Origin: Heliopora coerulea
Lineage: Eukaryota > Cnidaria > Anthozoa > Scleralcyonacea > Helioporidae
Length of the DNA: 64,000 bases
NCBI GenBank assembly: GCA_030142905.1
Contig: JASJOG010000109.1
Coordinates: 480,001-544,000 of the forward strand
Direction of reading: 5' to 3'
The notes under the pieces: model-generated
What the model was told of the DNA's origin: nothing
The model's input: the letters and a program-made list of their open reading frames with translations, nothing else
Database searches by the model: none
Translations under genes and position numbers: made by a program
Part shown: positions 23,501 to 32,500 of the stretch, piece after piece
Position numbering within the stretch: the first letter of the stretch is position 1
Layout of the letters: each line of letters starts with the position of its first letter

Positions 23501-26500
23501 CACAGGCTTTTACAATGTTTTTCGCGAGTGAAAAAAATCTATCGACGTTCTCATTGGGCAGCGTTTTTCCCACCAAAACAAACCGGCTTTTAAGCCGAGG
23601 ATTTTAATGTTTTGGTAAGTGTGTAAATTATGAAAGAACAGTATGAGGAAAGTACAGTAAACAAGAACTTGATAATGAATGATTTTCACATGAATTAGCA
23701 CAGGAACCAAGTTTATGTTACAAACAATGCACAGTTTTGACGAAGAAAATGTGGTCGTGGGTAGAAGATAGCATTAGCGTTTTTATTTAAGTGACATGGT
23801 TCTGTGCTGTCCAAATAAGTAATATTTAAAAACCGAGCAAGAGTGTTTTATCAGGATTTAAAACAGGAGGCGATAGCCGAGTGTTTTTGACCCGATAAAG
23901 CACATACTGCGAGTTTCTTAAATGTCTTATGAAATTCATCTCAGGCTCTTCATACGTTCATTTGTGAAAAAAGCTTGGAAATTTATTTTTTCTAAGCCGA
24001 AAAAATTAACTTCTTCTCCACCAATGAAGACACGTGTGTCTTTATCACATGTAAAGATACGACACGGTTATGAACTTCTTTTGTATTCTCTTCATGAATT
24101 CTTAATGAATTTTATAATTAGCCATAAAACCTCCGTATTAAAATGATTAAATACTTGTATTGTACCAAACACTTTGTATAATTTTTATTCATTCGTTGTT
24201 ACGTATCTTAAAGCTAACTTGCTTCTACCACGCTTGTACATTTTATGATACATCACAACTTACGAATTGACATCTTACCTACTCATTTACCATGAAGTAA
24301 TCTGTATATCCTTAAAGGAAACGTCCTTTTTTGAAAGAAAAGCCAGCCCTCCACTGTCGGAAGGGTGCTTATGGAAAGTTGGGGAGTCATTTGAAAATAC
24401 GAAATTTTCATTCCAACTAAAACTTTGCTTTCGACTCACCTTCTGCGCTATTAATGGTGATCAGATACACAAATTTCTTCGTTTTTTACCGACTTTAGAA
24501 TATGTCTCACGGTCTCTACTACTGCTTTGTAATGTTTAAAACACGAACTGAAGTGTTTTACTGGATTTAAAACATAAGGCGACAGACGAGTGTTTTAGGC
24601 CCGATAAAGCACATACTACGAGTTCATTAAACCGCTACAAATAAGAACCTTTAGTAGGTTCATGTAACAAATAGTTTTGAAAGTCAAAGCAGAAACCAAG
24701 GAGAAGTTTATGGATAGCAACAAGCAGTTTCATTTTATGGAACCGAAAACGTTCCGTTAACTTTTAGTGCGGTAGAGAAATATCAACAGTACTTTGATTA
24801 CCAGATGAAAAAAGAACAAAATAGCAATGGAACTGTAACAATATACGGTATCAACAATGTTGTATTTATTTGAATCGTTTCTCGATTGCAGATGATCAAA
24901 CATGATAACTAGTAATAGAAATTGAAAAGCAATTGAAACAAAGACATGCATGCGCATTTTTCCCCGAGGAGATTTAACTGCTCTTTTACGATTTATTTTG
25001 TAGATATGTGGGAGAGGTATGGCCAGGCATTCAAAAATGTTTGGATTGCAAGTGCTTTTAAAGGTAATCTTGACATTGTATGCCTTTTAATGCCAGTGGA
25101 CCACACGCACGTCGTTATTTTGCTAGGTCTTTTTTTATTCTTGAAAGATATGTGGATTCGTTTGTTTTAGTATCGTTAGAGCTGTGTAGTTGTAAGTGCA
25201 TGGCATAGATGGCGCGAATTTCCGTGAAACTGTATGTGAAACGGTGTATATAATACAGGTCTAGCGGTAATATATGTAATATTTATGGTGTAACGCTGTA
25301 TATGTAATAGCGCATATGTCGTAGTGATACAATATCAGGTACCTTGGTATGACACAATAGCTGGATCCCCTTACTACGTCAGCTGAATACAACTACCAGA
25401 ATAGTGGTACTGCGGTTTTTTCACTTCATGTAAACATTGAATTCCCCAAGCGAATGGAAAAACAATTGATCTAATTAACATTACAAACAAAATTTCGAAA
25501 GGCATTCTGATAGTTATATTCAGCAGGTGTATACGGGGAACCGACCATTACGGAATGTGGTAGGTAAAGAATGGAATGGTACGGTGTGCTGTGGTGTGTG
25601 ATGTGCTTGTGGTGGTGTGGTGGGGTTATATGGTGTGGTATTTGGTGTGGTGGTGAAGTGGGATGTGGTGGGGTGAGATTAGTTCGATGTAGTTTGGTAT
25701 GATCCGTTGTGGTTTGGTGTAATTTAAGATGTTGGATGTTGAGATAGAGTATGGTGCCGTGACGTGTGGTTGCTGTTGGGGCGTGGTGCGTGTGGTGGGG
25801 TTGTGTAATGTGGTATGTAGTGTAGATGCCACACCATTCTGAACCATACCATACGATACCACACAATACCATACCACACCATACCACACCACTCCACACC
25901 ATACCACACTATATCTCACCACATCATTCTGTACCATACCATACGATACCATGCAATACCATACCCACCATTTCACACTACACTCGAAGCAAAGCCTCAG
26001 TGTAACTTTTGTTGTCTTTTCAGGTGCTGAGGATGCCTACACCAACTTTGTTTCTATCGAGGAACGCATACAAAACCATGAATCATGGCTGGGAATGAAG
26101 TCCACGTTTGATAGCACAAACGTGAAAGTTTCTGGAATTGCTTTAACAGGATGGAGTAGGTAATACTGACAACACAATGTCAAAATTGTTGGGTTGGTAT
26201 GAATTTCGCTGTATGGAAAATTAGAGTGCTTGAATGAACGTTACTTGATAGTAACAGTACTTCAATACGTCCAGTTTTAAAACTTCTGAAAAGTAACGGG
26301 GAATACGGTGAGAGATTTAGAGTATATAAAGTTGAAGAAAGCTATTCTATTAAAACAAGACAAGGACCAGTTTTTCAAAACTGGGATGGTGTCATGAATA
26401 ACCTGGCTAATAGCCTCCGATTAATGTTCAATGTAAGGGAAGTAGAACAATTTTTCACGATATTTTATACCGACAAGTCAATGTTTCACCCAGTGACTGT

Positions 26501-29500
26501 TCGTTTTTACCATTTGCGTGACTGCCGGTCTGGAGGGTGCCAACCCCCTGAAAAAGCTGGTGCACCGCAACTTGTAAAGTATTGTAATCCTTAGCCACTA
26601 TCAAATTCGACGTTTCCACAAGATCAGGTATACTAGATGACATATTTAAGTCAGATATGCGCCTTGGAACCTGCTCTCTAGATGTTTCGCCCCACATAAT
26701 TCCCTGAGGCCCCATCAAGCCCCCGGCCAGTAATGTTCTAGTTACGCACCCGTTTTTGCTGACCGATTTACCGAAAAGTGTGGGTGTCGCACCCGCACTC
26801 TCAACGTGTAGTATACATCTATAAACGGTGTCCACAAAACATTTAGTGTAAAAAGTAAACAGTTTATAGACTATTCGGGACCTCAGCGTAGGAAGACTAT
26901 TCAATCATATTTGTGTGGTTATTTTCATAGATTTGATCATGACTCTACGTTATGTGAACTTCTACCAGTTTCACTGCCATCCTTGGCTTTGTGTCTCGCT
27001 GTTTTGAGAGAAGGTACGTGACAGGACACGAAAAAATTAAGAATGCGTAATATGTGATGTATTACACATGACACTTAACATATATTAACATAAATTGTAC
27101 TGCGTTAAAAAAGGCTTAAACGTTTTATTAAAAAATATTAAAAGTTGTAAAAAAATAACGAAACTTTTTCGACTTCAAGTCATCATCAGTGCTGAATGAC
27201 GAGCACCACAAACAGCAGTCTTTTTGTCTTTTGTAATTCCTTTAGGGAAAACTTTCGCAAAACAATTCATTTGTTTGTTTAAAGATGGTCTTTTTTGATT
27301 AACAATAAGTCCATCCATGATTCTTCTCTTAAAAAGTGAATTTTTGTTAACCAAAATGTTCTACGTGAATGAATGTGTAGGATTCTTGTTTAAACGGCGA
27401 GCAGGCTCTGAGTTGTGTTTAGGATTGTCATGTTTCGTTTTACGTATCTCAAAGTTTCTCATAGTTTCTCCAATGTACGATTCTCCGCATGAGCATTCTC
27501 CGGAATAAACCATAAAATATATCCTTTCATGCATCAGGTCGTCGAAGAACAACAAATTACAACAATAGAACAAATGAAAGAACAATGCAAAAAAATGAGA
27601 ACAAAGAACAGAAGGAAAAAGTTGTGCATGAAAGGGTTAATAGTAGTTCAATGCCAATGCAGAAATCTGGTTACATGACTGAGCTACTCCATATCTAATA
27701 GTCGACTAATATCGGCTAGTGGCAAGCATTCCTACAAAACTCAGTTCTTTGGGCAAAAACAATTCTCATATATATATATATATGTATATATATAAACTAA
27801 AATGAATTAGTTTCTAATTATTAACGACATGCATTCAAGAAGGCCCCCTTATTCATTCGTATGCAAAATATATATCTGTAAATGTATATGTATATGTATA
27901 CGTATACGTATACGTATATGTATACGTATACGTATATGTATATGTATACGTATACGTATACGTATACGTATACGTATACGTATATGTATATGTATACGTA
28001 TACGTATATGTATATGTATACGTATATGTATATGTATACGTATATGTATATGTATACGTATACGTATACGTATACGTATATGTATATGAATATGTATATG
28101 TATGTGTTTGTGTATTTATATGAACTGTACATCAATGCGTGTATATAACAACATAAACATAAAGTAAATGGTTTGAACCTGGGACAATCGTAACATGTTT
28201 GAGGAAGTTGATCGTCCAGGTTAGTGTAGTCTTGAGAAAGACTGTTGGTTGAAGTGACTGACGTTTCGACAGCCTTAGCAGCGGTCATCCTCAGAGTCAA
28301 AAGGGACTGTCAAAAGGGTCATCTTCAGAGTCAAAAGGATGACCGCTGCTAAGGCTGTCGAAACGTCAGTCACTTCAACCAACAGTCTTTCTCCAGACTA
28401 CACTAACCTGGACGATCAACTTCCTCAAACATAAACATAAAAGTTGACTAATCAGAATACAATAATATTTCAGAGTATTGCCCCTTCTTCAGATTCATCA
28501 ATTATTCATATGTTTTCTTATATAACATTATAAAGTATCATGTAACAAATATATGTATATTATGTATAGTGATGGTTTTTATTTTCTGCCTATGCCAAAT
28601 ACTTGGGCGTATAACACCAACCAAGGCCTTCATAATTCTTGGAAAACTGAGTTCAATAATTTTTTTCATTTTGGTTGCAATTTTGTTTTGGGTTTTTGTT
28701 TGTTTGTTTGTTTGTTTTACATAAAGATACGACACAATAAGTAAAAATACACAATGACTAAAAAATGCCTTCAATGATAGTCGTGTATCCTGAATGGAAT
28801 CGTCTGTAGAAATGGCGTTCTTTGTACAAGCATAACCAGTGTCGGTAGACTTGTCGTGATTTTCTCTTTGATGAAAGTTCACGCACGAAGATATAAATTA
28901 GTGGCCTTGTACCATCTGAAATTAGTGGCCCGGCTTGACCACATAGCACACAGCATCAATAATGTACGATAATGAGTGAGATATTTAGTGCTATGTTTCC
29001 AGTAGGAAATACATTTTCGGAAAGTAATCGCTTTGATCTTTATTCTTAGTGCTTTTTTGTCAACTCTACATAGGTCAGCTGTCCGATAAAACATTGTCGA
29101 TTGTTTCCGGAGATCTGGGATTTAGAGATCCTATTGCTTTAAATCCTCAGCAAATTCCACGGTAAGATATACAATAGTACCCTGCTAACACAAACTCGGT
29201 GAACTCGCACTCCCACTAACTCGAACCAAATCCTATTTTCCCCTCGATTTGACCCCATTTTTCCAGCCATTTACTCTCATATAACTCGCACTCGGTTTAT
29301 TCAAACTCCCCACTAACTCGAACTAATTTTATATTTTCTTGGCTTAAATTTACCCCGTTAATTTGAACTCTATTTTGAAGTGTCAGAAAATAGCGGATCG
29401 ACTTAACGGGATCTTGAGTCTCTATTGGTAACAACGTGACAATATAGGTAATCGTAACGTAATTTAAGGCCGAGAAAGACCATCTTTTCAGATTGACGCA

Positions 29501-32500
29501 GTTTTAATCCACATAATGAGCTGATTAACTTAGGTAAATTTTACGCACACAATTCTAATTCAGTAAAATGATTCTTAAAAAGTCCCACGACGTAATTTTT
29601 AGCCCCTCTTCGTATTCTAACCAGATCATTAATTCCCTCATGCCTTCACCAATGTGAATATAAATGTGCCCATAGAATTACTCTTTAACTTGGATTATAT
29701 GGTCACGTATTAAGTCCCTGGCAGCCGTTAAATTATTAGAAAAATTTGTTTTATCGTGAACTAGTTTCTATTTATTCAAGAACTTGGTTGTTTATGGATC
29801 AAATTCTCTCCTGTGGTTTTCTTTGTCTAAAACTTTGAAACCCTTGTTGGTTTGGTTTATTTACCGTGATTCGTAAGGCAAGGGACTTCTGCCTTGTGTT
29901 GCCATCCCAGATTTCTTCAGCGATAGTGCCTTCTTATGTGAAACTTATTCGATGTTTATGTTCTCCCTCACGCTCCTGCGGGGTCTGGTTCTGAGCCCTT
30001 TAGCAGACGTTCTGGAGAAAAAAGGCCTTCCAACTGTTTCTTAATTGACGAAATTACCATACAACAATCACCATAAAGTGACATGCACCTCGAGATGCTC
30101 TGAGTTTGAAACTAACTGACGTTTTTAGGTACCCAGAGCTTTCACACGAGGGTACGTTTTCCGGGCATGACGTTTATGGAGTGGTTCTTCGATTGCGAGC
30201 AGTTTACAATACGATGCAGTCAGTGGAAGCAAGGTTCGTAACCATTAACCTATACGATTATACATATGGATCGTATGGGGGGAGGTTGTGCGTTTTTCGT
30301 TTATTTATATTTTTGTCTGTTTTCATTTGTTTGTCTGTTTGAACTGAAGTTTTATTGGTATTCATACCATTAAGGTTTCGTTTACACTACAGCAAAAGTG
30401 TTCGGATTGAAAAAGTATTCGGATTGAAAAAGTATTCGGATTCACAAAAAATTGTTTTCCGAGTCATTGACCGTTTACGCAGGAAAAAAATATCTGGATT
30501 GATTACATGCTCGCGTTAACGCAGACAGTGCTTTTTTGTTTAAGCATGGACATAAATCGTCACAAATTTTATTGAAGGTAACGCCGGACCACCGAAAACT
30601 TTCTTTCCATTTATTGTTTATTGCAGCCTCTAACAAAAAACTTGTCCCACCACTGGCTACTTTGGCTGTCATTCACAAAAACGAGACAGATTTCTCCAGA
30701 GTCTTAGCTGTCCGGATCCAAAGTACTCAGATTCTTTTCCAGATTCGTAAGCAATCTAGAGACTTTCTGGACCAGATTCGTTACCTAAGTGTAAACTGCT
30801 ACTTTGAATCCGAATAAAAAGTCTTCGGGTTGCCTACGGATCCGAAGAAATTTGGTCTAGTGTAAACGTAGCACGAGTTTGCCGATCTCCGGCGAAGAAT
30901 TCCAGATCTGCATAAGTATGAGGAAAAATGTTGTATTCGAGTTGTTCTATCTTAAGCCCATGATGGCTGACGCCCAATGCCCTTCGATGTGACTACAACA
31001 ATTTTATGCTGACTAGGCCTTACAACGCGCAACCATTCCAGTTTCGATTTCTTTTGAAAACTGAGCAACCAAATCAAAAATTTGACGACATTTACAAAAA
31101 TATTCGTGCCATACACTAGGAGTGTTTATAGAAGTATTAAGTAGTTTACATTTACATAAAATACAAAATTTCATAAATTTCTGTCCTCATGTTTTTCTCT
31201 GTAGAGTTGTTGGTTGGTTTAATGATCGCCAAGTTAAAACGAAAATGATTAATAACTTCCATTTGAGCATTTGCTTTAAAAGTCTCGACAGGTGGGTTTA
31301 TACTCAGCCAAAAGTAGACATCGTATTCAGGGTTGTCAGTATCAGCTTTTGATAGGGTTGATTGAAATAAACCATGAATATTCCCATGGGCGTACAAGCC
31401 AGGGGGGCTGGGGGGCGCTCCAGTCCCTCTCAGATTCGGGCATCGTCAATTTCTTCGGGCGACATTTCCATTTTTCTGGCAGAAATCTTTATCTTTTCAT
31501 AACCTGGGATCTGAGAGGAAAAGCTTAGCACTTTTAGCTTTAACGTATTGTCAGTTGATATTATTTTGTTTGTGCCCATTTCGATGTCATTTTAGTATTG
31601 CGTAAAATATATAATAAGGGCAGTTTTGCTGACGGCATGGCTGAGTGGTTGGTTCATTTTGAAAATTTGGGCTAAGCCAAAAATTTTCGGTCCGCAAGCC
31701 TGAACCCCCCCCCAGTTGAAATAGGTCCCGTACGCTTATAAACATTCCTATATTTGTCCCGCAAAAGTTAGCCCCAGCTGATTACTTAGGTCGCAAAAGT
31801 GTGTTCATGTAAACGTAATGTTTGCGACGTATTTCAGCCGCGGGATACAATAGCTTATTTCCTCTCGTATGAATCACTCTAAAGTTTTTTGGGCCGCGAT
31901 GCTGCGAACAATTTCAACATTAGTATTCGAAAATTTTATTGCCGCTATCGTTCCAGCCAATGTCGCACCAAGGAGTGGGTCACTGGGGGCTGCTTGACCT
32001 GGGCGCCAAATTTTATGGGGCGACTTTTTCAGTCCCAAAAATTCGATAGATATAAAAATTTCTAGATATAAAAAATATTTTGCTAAACTTAAAAAAATGT
32101 TAAGCTCTCACATTTCTAAAATCACAAACTGCCTTAATCATTACTAATATATAGTGGCTTCCGCTTAGGTCGCACATATATGTCGAACTAACACCTTAGC
32201 TCACCATCTGAGTCTCGGTAGCTCAATGGTTAGAGCGTCTCACCGGTCATCAGAAGGTTGCGGGTTCGATCCCCGTCTGGGGCTCAGAAATCATTTTCTG
32301 AGTATCGAGCTTGAAGATCGTTCATCTATCTTAACAAAAGGTTAAGTTAATGTCTTGTCTTTTAAATTTTCATCTACATTTTACGTAATAAAAAACAATG
32401 TAAACACTTGTTTCTACAGAAGCAGCTCATTTAGTTGCACAACATAAAAAGTTTGGGGTGTGTTAAAGAGGGCCGAGGCGGCGCCTTAAACAGAATTTGC

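Noticed and set aside
23838..24640. Direct repeats as LTRs of a retroelement
   Set aside because: The repeat also occurs alone at 8389 and 59003, there is no TG..CA boundary, and no coding lies between the copies.
25471..25976. His/Pro/Thr-rich and Trp/Val-rich ORFs
   Set aside because: Artefacts of the TGGTG/CACCA low-complexity tract inside an intron.
27829..28300. Long ORFs of Ile/Arg and Tyr/Val
   Set aside because: Translations of the TATACG/TATATG microsatellite on both strands.
32213..32285. Functional tRNA gene
   Set aside because: A and B boxes are good, but the anticodon stem is mismatched and loop position 33 is C; the tail is shared with other SINE copies.
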